From: Kitasatospora sp. A2-31
GTDB lineage: Bacteria; Actinomycetota; Actinomycetes; Streptomycetales; Streptomycetaceae
Length of the DNA: 45,454 nt
Assembly (NCBI RefSeq): GCF_022288725.1
Contig: NZ_JAKNTA010000019.1
Location: 1-45,454 of the forward strand
Reading direction: 5' to 3'
The position numbers were made by a program, and so were the translations under genes. Shown here one piece after another: positions 1 to 7,954 of the stretch. The notes beneath the pieces are model-generated. The model was not told where the DNA came from. It did no database searches and was given only the letters and a program-made list of their open reading frames with translations. How positions within the stretch are numbered: position 1 is the first letter of the stretch; each line of letters starts with the position of its first letter.

Positions 1-782
1 CGGTCAGGGCGTTCCTGTCGGCGGTGGTCACCCGGATCTCGATCGACGTGCTGCGTTCGGCCCGCGTGCGCCGGGAGGCCTACGTCGGGCCGTGGTTCCC
101 CGAGCCGCTGCTCGCCGACCCGTACGAGGACCCGGCGCGGTCGGCGGAGCTGGCCGACTCGGTGTCGATGGCGGCCCTGCTCCTGCTGGAACGGCTCAGC
201 CCGCTGGAGCGGGCGGTCTTCGTGCTCCGCGAGGTCTTCGACTTCGGCTTCCCCGACGTGGCCGCGGCCGTCGGCCGCTCGGAGGCGGCCTGCCGCCAGC
301 TCGCGGTACGCGCCCGCCGCCACATGGACGAGGGTCGGCCCCGCTTCCAGGCCGACCGGAAGGAACGCGACGAACTCGCGTCCAGGTTCTTCGACGCGCT
401 CCGGGAGGGCGACGTGGTCGGCCTGCGCGACCTGCTCGCCGCCGACGTGGCGATGGTCGGCGACAGCGGTGGCAAGGCACCGCAGTGGGGCCGGGGCGTC
501 TTCGGCGTCGAGAACGTGGCCCGGCTGCTGGCCGCCCTCGCACCGGCGATGGACCGGACCGGCGCCACCATCGAGCCGCACCGGGTGAACGGCCAGCCCG
601 GCGCGATCATCCGCGACCGGAACGCCAGGGTCGTCACCACCTGGACGCTCGACGTCCTCGGTGGACGGATCCAGGCCATCCGCACGGTGCTCAACCCCGA
701 CAAGCTCGGGCACGTCGGCCCCGTCGCCGACACCTGGGCCCTCCTCCGCGAGGCCCGGCAGACCCGCCGCCGCACGGACTGA
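1..782 (+). CDS. ECF RNA polymerase sigma factor, SigJ/ECF41 type (5' partial)
   Basis: The reading frame is already open at the first base (in-frame residues VRAFLSAVV precede the first GTG at 24), so the true start lies outside the window. The visible N-terminal half carries the ECF sigma region 2/4 text typical of SigJ-like proteins (SARVRREAYVGPWFPEPL, then LERLSPLERAVFVLREVFDF and the region 4 helix-turn-helix around SEAACRQLAVRAR). It is followed by a SnoaL-like C-terminal domain of about 110 residues with the group marks DSGGK and NPDKL. In the ECF41 family this extension modulates sigma activity in place of a classical anti-sigma factor. The usual DGGGK motif reads DSGGK here. No carboxymuconolactone-type partner gene is visible downstream; it could lie upstream. 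The family is secure, the target regulon unknown. Confidence 0.9.
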   Translation, partial: VRAFLSAVVTRISIDVLRSARVRREAYVGPWFPEPLLADPYEDPARSAELADSVSMAALLLLERLSPLERAVFVLREVFDFGFPDVAAAVGRSEAACRQLAVRARRHMDEGRPRFQADRKERDELASRFFDALREGDVVGLRDLLAADVAMVGDSGGKAPQWGRGVFGVENVARLLAALAPAMDRTGATIEPHRVNGQPGAIIRDRNARVVTTWTLDVLGGRIQAIRTVLNPDKLGHVGPVADTWALLREARQTRRRTD

Positions 783-851
783 GCGGCCGGGCGGCGACGG
801 GGCGGCGCTCGTCGGACGTGGACGGTCGCGTTCGTGAGAGGCTTGCCGGTC

Positions 852-1295
852 ATGGGTGACAACACCGCGGGAGGGACCGCGCCGGAGGTGCCGCTGCTGG
901 TGGTGGACGCCGCCAACGTCGTGGGCTCGGTCCCCGACGGCTGGTGGCGGGACCGGCGGGCGGCCACGGAGCGGCTGCGGGACGCGCTGACCGGGATCGC
1001 CGGCGGCGGGCTGGGCCACCACCCGGGCGCTCCGGAGTGGTCGCGCACCGGCCCCCTGGACGTCGTCCTCGTCGTCGAGGGGGCGGCCCGCGCGGTGGCA
1101 CCGGTGCCGGGGGTCCGGGTGGTCGCCGCGTCCGGCAGCGGCGACGACCGGATCGTCGAGCTGGTGCGGGCCGCGCTGACCGCCGGCCCGCACCGCGGCT
1201 GCCTCGTCGTCACCGCCGACCGGGAGCTGCGCGGTCGGGTCGCCGGCCTCGGTGCGGAGGTGACCGGTCCGCGCGCCGTCCGGCCGGGCGCGTGA
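852..1295 (+). CDS. NYN/PIN-like domain protein
   Basis: 147-residue soluble protein. The motifs DAANVVGS near the N-terminus, SGSGDDRIVELV in the middle and VVTADRELRGRV near the C-terminus place conserved acidic residues as in NYN (YacP-like, PIN-fold) nucleases; Streptomyces homologues are often labelled NTP pyrophosphohydrolase, which the sequence does not support. The likely role is metal-dependent cleavage of RNA, substrate unknown. The ATG at 852 is chosen because GAGAGG lies about 10 bases upstream; an in-frame GTG at 834 would add six residues. It follows the sigma factor gene by about 70 bases on the same strand and may be co-transcribed, and it converges on the next gene with only 18 bases between stops. 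Confidence 0.7.
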   Translation: MGDNTAGGTAPEVPLLVVDAANVVGSVPDGWWRDRRAATERLRDALTGIAGGGLGHHPGAPEWSRTGPLDVVLVVEGAARAVAPVPGVRVVAASGSGDDRIVELVRAALTAGPHRGCLVVTADRELRGRVAGLGAEVTGPRAVRPGA

Positions 1296-1313
1296 CCGCC
1301 CGGGTCCGGTCGA

Positions 1314-2111
1314 TCAGCTGCCGAAGTAGCCGAGCGCACCCAACGCGCAGACCCCGCCGGCGCCCATGAACACCGGCGTGAGCACCTTGAGTTCCACCCA
1401 GCTGCCGGCCCGGAAGCGCATGCCCTTCGGCGGGCCGACCGGGTACCAGCGCTTGCGCCCGATCGGGATCGGCCAGAACACCGGGCAGCCGGAGACGGTC
1501 AGCGCGTCCCCGAGGCAGTGCACCAGGGCGCCGAGCGCGACCGGCAGGCCGATCCACAGGTACTGCTGACCCGGCTGGTCGAACAGCCACTGCGAGCCGT
1601 TGCCCGGCCGGTCGAGCACGTCGGCGATCACCCAGGCGCTGGTCGCCCCGAGCAGCCAGACCAGCACGTCGCTGGAGACCCGGGCGTGGCGCCAGAGCAG
1701 CCCCTCGATGGCGAGCACCATGTGGACGAAGAGCACCGCCAGCACGCCCCACCGTCCGCCGTACACCGCCGCCGCGGCCGCCCCGGCGCCGCAGAGCACG
1801 GCCCACACCCAGGTGTGGGTCAGCGTGCGGTGCCCGCCCGAACGGCGCGGGTCGCCCTTCATCCGGGTCGCCTTGTACGTCGCGTACGAGAGCTTGTCGA
1901 TCACCTCGCACAGCGTGCGCGAGATCGGCCCGAAGGCCCGGGATATCGTCGCCGCCTTGTGGTCGAGGTCCGGCGCCAGCGCCGCCCCCGCGCAGATCAG
2001 CGCGCCGGCCAGGAGCACCGGCCACGGCATCGGTTCACCGAGCCCTGCCGCCACCGCGCCGACGCCCAGCCACGCCGCCGCTCCCGACAGCGAATGCGCC
2101 GGTCCCATCAT
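1314..2111 (-). CDS. DUF457/YdjM-type membrane-bound metal-dependent hydrolase
   Basis: About 265 residues with several hydrophobic segments. Conserved histidine/aspartate motifs of the YdjM/DUF457 family (LexA-binding, putative membrane hydrolases) are visible in order: AHS near the N-terminus, DLDHKAATIS around residue 45, HRTLTHT around residue 90 and HCLGDALT in the C-terminal third. These residues probably bind a metal at the membrane face; no substrate is known for the family. Two adjacent ATG codons (2111 and 2108) follow a GGGAG ribosome site; the much longer open frame that continues upstream overlaps the divergent gluA gene and is rejected. The 265-base gap to gluA must hold both divergent promoters. 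Confidence 0.75.
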   Translation of the reverse strand: MMGPAHSLSGAAAWLGVGAVAAGLGEPMPWPVLLAGALICAGAALAPDLDHKAATISRAFGPISRTLCEVIDKLSYATYKATRMKGDPRRSGGHRTLTHTWVWAVLCGAGAAAAAVYGGRWGVLAVLFVHMVLAIEGLLWRHARVSSDVLVWLLGATSAWVIADVLDRPGNGSQWLFDQPGQQYLWIGLPVALGALVHCLGDALTVSGCPVFWPIPIGRKRWYPVGPPKGMRFRAGSWVELKVLTPVFMGAGGVCALGALGYFGS

Positions 2112-2376
2112 GATCCGGACTCCCGTCCTCGTTCCCGTGCCCCCTGCGAGGACCTGACGGAGCCGCAGCATATCGGCACATGATCGGCTCACCGACCGCC
2201 CTCCCCCTCGGCCGCGGCAGGCGCCCGGCGTCCGGTGCCCGGCGGGCCCGGGGGCCGTCCGGCGGAGAGGGGACGCGACGTGCGGCTGCGGCCCCGGCGT
2301 GCGGCGCGGGCCCGGCGGGCGGAGCATGTAGCCGTCGAGCGGAGTACGGACGTAGACGGCGAGCGCGGAGCGGACA

Positions 2377-3141
2377 GTGAGCGCGGAGATCCCCACCCCG
2401 GCCACCGGGGACCTGGTCGTGCTGACCAGGGTCAACAAGCACTTCGGCGAGCTCCACGTCCTCCAGGACATCGACCTGACCATCGCGCGCGGCGAGGTCG
2501 TCGTGGTGATCGGTCCCTCCGGCGGCGGCAAGTCCACCCTGTGCCGCGCCATCAACCGCCTGGAGACCATCGACTCCGGCGAGATCTCGATCGACGGCCG
2601 GCCGCTGCCCGCCGAGGGCCGCGAGCTGGCCGCGCTCCGTGCCGACGTGGGGATGGTCTTCCAGTCCTTCAACCTGTTCGCGCACAAGACGGTGCTGCAG
2701 AACGTGACGCTCGGCCAGATCAAGGTCCGCGGGAAGGACCGCCGGGCCGCCGACGAGCGGGCCCACCGGCTGCTCGACCAGGTGGGCGTCGCCGACCAGG
2801 CGGACAAGTACCCCGCACAGCTCTCGGGCGGCCAGCAGCAGCGGGTCGCGATCGCCCGGGCCCTGGCCATGGACCCGAAGATCATGCTCTTCGACGAGCC
2901 GACCTCCGCCCTCGACCCCGAGATGATCAACGAGGTGCTGGAGGTCATGCGCCGGCTCGCGCGGGACGGCATGACCATGGTGGTGGTCACCCACGAGATG
3001 GGATTCGCCCGTTCGGCGGCCAACCGCGTGGTGTTCATGGCGGAGGGCCGGATCGTGGAGGAGACGACACCCGATCAGTTCTTCAGCAACCCCCGCACCG
3101 AGCGGGCCAAGGACTTCCTCGCGAAGATCCTCCACCACTGA
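2377..3141 (+). CDS. gluA: Glutamate/polar amino-acid ABC transporter ATPase GluA
   Basis: 254-residue cytoplasmic ATPase that powers polar amino-acid import. Visible motifs: Walker A GPSGGGKST near residue 46, Q-loop in FQSFNLFAHKTV, signature LSGGQQQR near residue 149, Walker B IMLFDEPTSALD near residue 169, and the switch histidine in VVVTHEMGFA. The opening VVLTRVNKHFGELHVLQDI is typical of GluA/GlnQ proteins. The GTG start at 2377 has GGAG six bases upstream. It is the first gene of a four-gene unit in the same order as gluABCD of Corynebacterium and Streptomyces. The GluR/GluK two-component pair that controls this operon in S. coelicolor is not in this window. Glutamate specificity is inferred from synteny; aspartate or glutamine remain possible. 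Confidence 0.92.
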   Translation: MSAEIPTPATGDLVVLTRVNKHFGELHVLQDIDLTIARGEVVVVIGPSGGGKSTLCRAINRLETIDSGEISIDGRPLPAEGRELAALRADVGMVFQSFNLFAHKTVLQNVTLGQIKVRGKDRRAADERAHRLLDQVGVADQADKYPAQLSGGQQQRVAIARALAMDPKIMLFDEPTSALDPEMINEVLEVMRRLARDGMTMVVVTHEMGFARSAANRVVFMAEGRIVEETTPDQFFSNPRTERAKDFLAKILHH

Positions 3142-3185
3142 TCGGACCGCCCCGTGTGCACCAGAGATGATCAAGGGATGATCAG

Positions 3186-4103
3186 ATGAACCTTCGCAAG
3201 GCCACCGCGGCAGCCGCCGCCGCGCTCATGCTCACCCTGGCCGCGGCCGGCTGCAGCTCGGACGGCGGCGGTACGAGCAGCGGCTCGGGAAGCGGGGCGG
3301 CGACCGGCGCGGCGACCGGCGCGGGCGCGGGTGCCGGCCCGAGCAGCGGCGGCAAGATCACCGTCGGCATCAAGTTCGACCAGCCGGGCATCGGGCTGAA
3401 GACCCCGGACGGCACCTACACCGGCTTCGACGTCGACGTGGCGACGTACATCGCCAAGCAGCTCGGGTACCGGCCCGAGGACATCGTCTGGAAGGAGGCC
3501 AAGAGCGCCGACCGGGAGACGCTGCTCCAGCGCGGCGACGTCGACTTCATCGCCGCCTCGTACTCGATCACGCCCGCCCGCGAGGAGAAGGTGGACTTCG
3601 CCGGCCCCTACCTGCTGGCGCACCAGGACGTCCTGATCCGGGCGGACGACACCTCCATCCAGAAGCCCGAGGACCTCAACGACAAGAAGCTCTGCTCGGT
3701 CACCGGCTCCACCTCGGCGCAGAACGTCAAGACGAAGATCGCGCCCAACGCGCAGCTGCAGGAGTACGGCGGCTACTCGGAGTGCCTGACCGGCCTGGAG
3801 AACAAGGTCATCGACGCGCTGACCACCGACGACTCGATCCTTGCCGGCTACGCGGCGCAGCCGGAGTTCAAGGGCAAGTTCAAGCTCGGCGGCTTCAAGA
3901 TGAGCGACGAGAACTACGGGATCGGCGTCCAGGAGGGCAGCGCGCTCAAGGCGAAGATCAACACCGCGCTGGAGAAGATGGTCCAGGACGGCTCGTGGGA
4001 CGCGGCCGTGCAGAAGAACTTCGGGCCGGCCGGCTACCGGAACGAGCCCGCTCCGAAGATCGGTGTCGTCGTCACCGCGTCGGCGACGCCCTCCGCGCCG
4101 TGA
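3186..4103 (+). CDS. gluB: Glutamate-binding lipoprotein GluB
   Basis: 305-residue solute-binding protein. It has a lipoprotein signal peptide: basic start MNLRKA, an alanine/leucine-rich core and lipobox LAAAGC with Cys23 as the lipidation site, followed by a flexible Gly/Ser/Ala linker of about 30 residues. The mature part is a SBP_bac_3 domain (starting ITVGIKFDQPGIG, with GFDVDVATYIAKQLG, AASYSITPAREEKVDFAGPY and the DALTTDDSILAGY segment). It delivers the amino acid to GluCD at the membrane. An AAGGG ribosome site lies about eight bases before the ATG at 3186. It starts 44 bases after gluA and is separated from gluC by about 190 bases holding a strong stem-loop. Confidence 0.92.
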   Translation: MNLRKATAAAAAALMLTLAAAGCSSDGGGTSSGSGSGAATGAATGAGAGAGPSSGGKITVGIKFDQPGIGLKTPDGTYTGFDVDVATYIAKQLGYRPEDIVWKEAKSADRETLLQRGDVDFIAASYSITPAREEKVDFAGPYLLAHQDVLIRADDTSIQKPEDLNDKKLCSVTGSTSAQNVKTKIAPNAQLQEYGGYSECLTGLENKVIDALTTDDSILAGYAAQPEFKGKFKLGGFKMSDENYGIGVQEGSALKAKINTALEKMVQDGSWDAAVQKNFGPAGYRNEPAPKIGVVVTASATPSAP

Positions 4104-4292
4104 CGCCCTCGCGGCGGGCCCCCGGGGCGTTCCCGTTGCGGCGCACCGCCTCCGACGGCGGTGCGCCGGACAGCCGCGCGACGGACGGCGGTGAGCCCGG
4201 CGACGGCACGCCCGCCGACGGCACGCCCGCCGACGGTGCGCCGCACCCTCCACCGACGCCGGAGCATCCTCTACGCGGAAGGCCGGGAGACC
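4104..4292 (+). promoter_or_regulatory. gluB-gluC intercistronic stem-loop and short tandem repeats
   Basis: A perfect 12-bp inverted repeat (CGGCGCACCGCC at 4139-4150, complement at 4157-4168) with a 6-base loop lies 35 bases after the gluB stop. It is followed at about 4199-4245 by near-identical copies of the 15-mer CGACGGCACGCCCGC. No T-run follows, and gluC has its own ribosome site downstream. Such stem-loops after binding-protein genes are known in other ABC operons to give more mRNA for the binding protein than for the permeases; that role is inferred here. Confidence 0.55.
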
Positions 4293-4958
4293 GTGTTCGA
4301 CTTTCTTGAGGGCTACGACCTGCTGGGCGCCTTCTGGGTGACGGTTCAGCTGACCTTCTACGCGGCCGTCGGCTCCCTGGTCTGGGGCACCCTGCTCGCC
4401 GCCATGCGCGTCAGCCCGGTGCCCCTGATGCGGGGTTTCGGCACCGTCTACGTCAACGTGGTCCGGAACATCCCGCTCACCGTGATCATCGTCTTCACCT
4501 CACTGGGCCTGTTCCAGACGCTCGGCGTCACGCTCGGCGCCGACAGCTTCAAGACGATCGACTTCCGGCTGGCCGTGCTCGGCCTGACCGCCTACACCTC
4601 CGCGTTCGTCTGCGAGGCGCTGCGGGCCGGCATCAACACCGTGCCCCTCGGCCAGACCGAGGCCGCCCGGGCCATCGGCCTGCGGTTCACCCAGGTGCTG
4701 ACCCTCATCGTGCTCCCGCAGGCCTTCCGTTCGGTGGTCGGTCCGCTGGCGAACGTGCTGATCGCCCTCACCAAGAACACCACCGTGGCGGCCGCGATCG
4801 GCGTCGCCGAAGCCGCGGCGCTGATGCGGGTGATGATCGAGAACGAGGCCCAGCTCATCCTCATCGCCGCCATCTTCGCGTTCGGGTTCATCTGCCTGAC
4901 CCTCCCGACCGGGCTCTTCCTCGGCTGGGTGGGCAAGAAGGTCGCGGTGCGCCGGTGA
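4293..4958 (+). CDS. gluC: Glutamate ABC transporter permease GluC
   Basis: 221-residue integral membrane permease of the polar amino-acid (HisM/GlnP) family, with about five hydrophobic segments. The EAA-loop that contacts the ATPase reads EALRAGINTVPLGQTEAAR, around residue 108. The start is set at GTG 4293 (protein begins MFDFLEGYDLLGAFWVT, as expected for GluC), preceded by GGAAGG and GGGAG; the longer open frame from 4161 runs through the stem-loop and repeats and would add an Arg/Thr-rich stretch that does not look like protein. Its TGA overlaps the gluD GTG (GTGA), showing translational coupling. GluC pairs with GluD to form the membrane channel. Confidence 0.9.
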   Translation: MFDFLEGYDLLGAFWVTVQLTFYAAVGSLVWGTLLAAMRVSPVPLMRGFGTVYVNVVRNIPLTVIIVFTSLGLFQTLGVTLGADSFKTIDFRLAVLGLTAYTSAFVCEALRAGINTVPLGQTEAARAIGLRFTQVLTLIVLPQAFRSVVGPLANVLIALTKNTTVAAAIGVAEAAALMRVMIENEAQLILIAAIFAFGFICLTLPTGLFLGWVGKKVAVRR

Positions 4959-5890
4959 CGTCTTCCCCGACCACGCTCTACGACGTCCCAGGGCCGCGGG
5001 CCAGACGGAACAACCTGCTGCTCACGGCGGTGTTCCTGGTCGCCCTCGGCGCGCTGCTCGGGTGGGTGATGGGGAGCCTCGCCGACAAGGGCCAGCTCGC
5101 CTGGGCGAAGTGGCAGCCCTTCTTCACGGACCCCCGGGTCTGGGAGACGTACCTCCTGCCGGCGCTGAGGAACACGCTCATCGCCGCCGCGCTCGCCATG
5201 GTGATCGCGCTGCCGCTCGGCGCGCTGTTCGGCATCGCCCGGCTCTCCGACCACCGGTCGGTGCGCTGGACGGCCGGCACCGTCGTGGAGTTCTTCCGCG
5301 CCATCCCGGTCCTGATCCTGATGCTCTTCGCGAACGCGGCCTACGCCGAGTTCACCGGGGTCGGTCCCGACAGCCGGCCGCTGTACGCCGTGGTCACCGG
5401 CCTCGTCCTCTACAACGCCGCCGTGCTGGCCGAGATCGTCCGGGCCGGGATCCTCGCCCTCCCCCAGGGCCAGACCGACGCGGCCAAGGCGATCGGCATG
5501 CGCAGGAACCAGGTCATGCGCTACGTGCTGCTGCCGCAGTCGGTCACCGCGATGCTGCCGGCGATCGTCAGCCAGCTGGTGGTCATCGTGAAGGACACCG
5601 CGCTCGGCGGCGCACTGCTCGGCTTCTCCGAGCTGCTGGCGTCGGTGCGCCCGATGAGCGCCAACTACGGGGCGAACACCATCGCCTGCTTCACCGTGGT
5701 GGCGGTGCTGTTCGTGGTGCTGAACATCGCGCTGACCTCCTTCGCCGCCTGGCTGGAGGGCCGGCTGCGGCGCGGCAAGCGGTCCACCGGCGCGGTGGTC
5801 ACCGCCGACGCGGTCGAGGAGCTGGCGGCCCCGGGCGAGCACCTGGGCCACGACGGCCTCGACGACGGGCGGCCTCCTCCCGAGCGGTGA
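4955..5890 (+). CDS. gluD: Glutamate ABC transporter permease GluD
   Basis: 311-residue permease partner of GluC. It has a hydrophobic N-terminal segment (LLLTAVFLVALGALLGWVMG), further membrane spans and an EAA-loop EIVRAGILALPQGQTDAAK around residue 155. The C-terminal 40 residues are charged and probably cytoplasmic. GluD is longer than GluC, as usual, because of an extra N-terminal span. The GTG start at 4955 overlaps the gluC stop by four bases. It is the last gene of the operon; the 283 bases that follow contain no clear gene or strong terminator. Confidence 0.9.
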   Translation: MTSSPTTLYDVPGPRARRNNLLLTAVFLVALGALLGWVMGSLADKGQLAWAKWQPFFTDPRVWETYLLPALRNTLIAAALAMVIALPLGALFGIARLSDHRSVRWTAGTVVEFFRAIPVLILMLFANAAYAEFTGVGPDSRPLYAVVTGLVLYNAAVLAEIVRAGILALPQGQTDAAKAIGMRRNQVMRYVLLPQSVTAMLPAIVSQLVVIVKDTALGGALLGFSELLASVRPMSANYGANTIACFTVVAVLFVVLNIALTSFAAWLEGRLRRGKRSTGAVVTADAVEELAAPGEHLGHDGLDDGRPPPER

Positions 5891-6173
5891 CGGGCTCCGT
5901 CCGGACCCGCGCCGACCGTACGGCCTGGTGCGGGGCCACTCGCCCCGACCGCGCCGCGCCGGGCCCGGCCGCCGCGTCCTCGCTGCGGGGCTCGGCAGCC
6001 GCGGGCCGCGGCCGGGCCGTGAACTCCGACGGCCGGCCGGCCCGCTCAGGCGGTGCGGTCGCTGCGGCGGTGCGCCTCCCTGCCGTTCGGACCGTGCCGA
6101 CCGGCAGGTCCGCGGCGCCCACGGGGCACGTAGGGTCCGGGTACTGACTACCGATGTCCGGAGGGGGCACTCG

Positions 6174-6460
6174 ATGAAGGTTCATGGTCCGTCAGGGGTG
6201 GCGCCCCTGGTGCCGGGCGCCGCGCTGCTCGGAGTGCCGGCGAAGCACGCGGTGACGACACGGTCGACGGTGACGGGTGCGAGGGCCGCTGCGGACGAGC
6301 GGTGGCTCTGGCCCGATCCCCGACGACCCGGCGGGGATCGGCCCACCGCAAGGCCGTCGCCTATGGGACACCGCAGAGATCGACGACGACGGCGGTCGAC
6401 GACGCGTACCGGGCGAACCTCCGGAGGATCGAGGCCTCCGGCCACTGCAACGCCTGGTGA
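6174..6460 (+). pseudogene. Frame-broken remnant of a small secreted protein
   Basis: An ATG at 6174 follows a strong GGAGGGGG site. Frame one begins MKVHGPSGVAPLVPGAALLGVP and AKHA, which looks like a signal peptide with an A-x-A cleavage site but with prolines in its core. Protein-like text then moves to the next frame around 6277 (SGGSGPIPDDPAGI) and to the third frame from about 6341 (AHRKAVAYG, then AVDDAYRANLRRIEASGHC and NAW), ending at TGA 6458-6460. The last piece has very high G/C at third positions in that frame. The simplest reading is one gene of about 95 codons broken by two frameshifts, either real decay or errors in G-runs of the assembly. The family is not recognised. Confidence 0.4.
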
Positions 6461-6492
6461 GGAGGCGGCACGGAGGGCGGGACAATGGGTCG

Positions 6493-6744
6493 GTGACCAG
6501 CACCCAGCCACGCGGCCTGTACGCCCTGATCCCCACCGGCCAAACCGGGGCCACCCCGGGTGAGCGGGCCGCCTCGCAGCTGCTCCACCTCCGGGAGGCA
6601 TCGGTTCCGGTCCCGGTGCTCGCGGCGGCGGCCGAGCTGATCGCCCCTCACCTGGAGGACGCCGACCCGGTCACCCGCCAGGCGGCGGTGGCCGTCCACG
6701 CCCGGCTGCTCGCCGCCGTGGAGGAGGCCGCCCCGGGCGCGTGA
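6493..6744 (+). CDS. Small hypothetical protein (83 aa)
   Basis: GTG start at 6493 gives 83 residues beginning MTSTQPRGLYALIPTGQTG. The C-terminal two thirds (LLHLREASVPVPVLAAAAELIAP and onward) look like an alanine-rich helical bundle, without signal peptide, membrane span or cysteine. A purine-rich GGAGGGCGGG lies upstream at a rather long distance. The ATG at 6485 is in another frame and stops at once. The gene is followed by degenerate 15-bp repeats and a strong hairpin. I do not recognise the family; the coding call rests on third-position GC and protein-like composition. Confidence 0.5.
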   Translation: MTSTQPRGLYALIPTGQTGATPGERAASQLLHLREASVPVPVLAAAAELIAPHLEDADPVTRQAAVAVHARLLAAVEEAAPGA

Positions 6745-6805
6745 GCGCCCGCTGCCGGGCCCGGCCGGGGCGGCCGCGGGGCGGGTCGGTGGCAGCCGGC
6801 GGTCA

Positions 6806-6866
6806 CCCGGCCCGTGCGCGGAAGACCGTGCGCGGAAAGCCCGTGCCTGGAAAGACCGTGCGGGCC
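6806..6866 (+). repeat. Degenerate 15-bp tandem repeats
   Basis: Three to four imperfect copies of CCGTGCGCGGAAAGA run directly into the terminator hairpin, whose left arm begins with the same CCGTGCG. No reading frame of note is present. Confidence 0.6.
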
Positions 6867-6898
6867 CGTCGTCCGCGGAGGACGACAGGCCCGCACGG
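6856..6898. terminator. Bidirectional terminator between convergent genes
   Basis: The arms CCGTGCGGGCCCGTCGTCC (6856-6874) and the complementary 6880-6898 pair over 19 positions with one mismatch, loop GCGGA. It lies between the plus-strand hypothetical gene and the minus-strand cbtA, so it can end both transcripts. There is no T-run, which is usual for actinomycete terminators. Confidence 0.75.
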
Positions 6899-6913
6899 AT
6901 CAGGAAGGCGGTC

Positions 6914-7669
6914 TCACACCGTCGACGCCGAACCCTCCGCGGCCCGCACGGCGCGGGTCACCGGATGGATCAGACGCTCGGCGAGGTGGCCGAACACCAG
7001 ACCGAAGGAGACCCAGAGGGTGGCCTGGATCGCCAGGGCCGCCACCCGGAACTCCCACAGCACGGTGGCCGGGAAGTCCTCCGGGGTCTCGCTGACGGAC
7101 GGAAGGAGTGCGTACGCCACGCCGACGGCGAGCACGAACGCGGCGCCGGCCGCCACCGTGGCGTTCCAGTTGCCCAGCGCGGGTGCCAGTCGCCGGCCGA
7201 GAATCACGGCTGCGACCGCCAGCAACACGCTGAGCGCGATCATCAGGAAGAACAGCGCGGTCCTGGAGTCGAGGGTCTCCGGATCGCTGCTGGCCGGGGG
7301 GTTGGCCGGGTACTTCAGGAACGGCACCAGACCCACCACCGTGAAGGCCGCACCGGACAGCAGCAGCGCGGTGGCCCGCGGACCGAACCGGCCGATGCGC
7401 CCGAGCGCGAAGGCGAACACGAGTGCCGCGATTCCGCCGAGCGCGACGCTGGTGACCACGATGCCGGTGGCCAGCCCGGCGGTGGACTGGAGCGTACGGC
7501 TGACGAGCTCCTCCTCCATGCCGTGGCCGGCCATGTGGCCGTCCTCGTAGGCGATGGCGGAGTCGATGGGGCCCTCACCGAGCAGGTAGGCGACGGCCAG
7601 GGTGGGCAGACCTGCCAGCAGGCCGGCGAGCATGCCGCGGCCGAGCAGGGATCCGACGGAGATGTTCAC
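6914..7669 (-). CDS. cbtA: Cobalt transporter subunit CbtA
   Basis: 251-residue integral membrane protein of the CbtA family, the larger part of a cobalt importer that feeds cobalamin synthesis. About six hydrophobic spans are visible (for example GMLAGLLAGLPTLAVAYLLG, GIVVTSVALGGIAALVFAFA and TALFFLMIALSVLLAVAAVI). Between the first two spans lies a histidine/acid-rich loop (YEDGHMAGHGMEEE) that may handle the metal. The GTG at 7669 has GGGAG eight bases upstream. It follows cbtB by 20 bases, and the pair is read from one promoter with a cobalamin riboswitch. Transport of cobalt is known for the family by association with B12 riboswitches, not shown directly here. Confidence 0.88.
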   Translation of the reverse strand: MNISVGSLLGRGMLAGLLAGLPTLAVAYLLGEGPIDSAIAYEDGHMAGHGMEEELVSRTLQSTAGLATGIVVTSVALGGIAALVFAFALGRIGRFGPRATALLLSGAAFTVVGLVPFLKYPANPPASSDPETLDSRTALFFLMIALSVLLAVAAVILGRRLAPALGNWNATVAAGAAFVLAVGVAYALLPSVSETPEDFPATVLWEFRVAALAIQATLWVSFGLVFGHLAERLIHPVTRAVRAAEGSASTV

Positions 7670-7689
7670 GATGGGGACTCCCTGCGCGA

Positions 7690-7905
7690 TCAGTGGCAGG
7701 GGAAGCCGAGCAGGTGCCGGCCGTCGTGCACCCACTCGTGCACGTCCTCGCCGGCGATGACCGAGAAGGCGCCCTGTTCGGCGCCGACGAAGTAGAGGAG
7801 CACGAGCGCCAGGATGCCGACGAAGAGCGCCCACGGGGCGATCGCCTTCAGCGAGATGGGAGTGATGGCCGGCGTGACGACGGCGGGGGCGATGGGGTGA
7901 GCCAT
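7690..7905 (-). CDS. cbtB: Cobalt transporter subunit CbtB
   Basis: 71-residue protein with a single hydrophobic span (APWALFVGILALVLLYFVG, about residues 23-41) and the CbtB C-terminus HEWVHDGRHLLGFPCH, which carries histidines and a cysteine suited to bind cobalt. An excellent AAAGGAGG site (7913-7920 on the minus strand) sits seven bases before the ATG at 7905. First gene of the cbtBA operon. The 15 bases between the ribosome site and the riboswitch are consistent with control of translation as well as transcription. Confidence 0.92.
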   Translation of the reverse strand: MAHPIAPAVVTPAITPISLKAIAPWALFVGILALVLLYFVGAEQGAFSVIAGEDVHEWVHDGRHLLGFPCH

Positions 7906-7954
7906 GACCAGACCTCCTTTGGGGAACTACGCGTCCCGTTCGATGGAGCAGAAG

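Noticed and set aside
80..1339. Long minus-strand open frame of 419 codons opposite the sigma factor and NYN genes
   Set aside because: Arg/Ser/Pro/Thr-rich text typical of the antisense of high-GC genes; the plus-strand genes have clear motifs.
2112..3038. Upstream extension of the DUF457 gene frame
   Set aside because: It runs antisense through gluA and lacks protein-like composition; the ATG at 2111 has a ribosome site.
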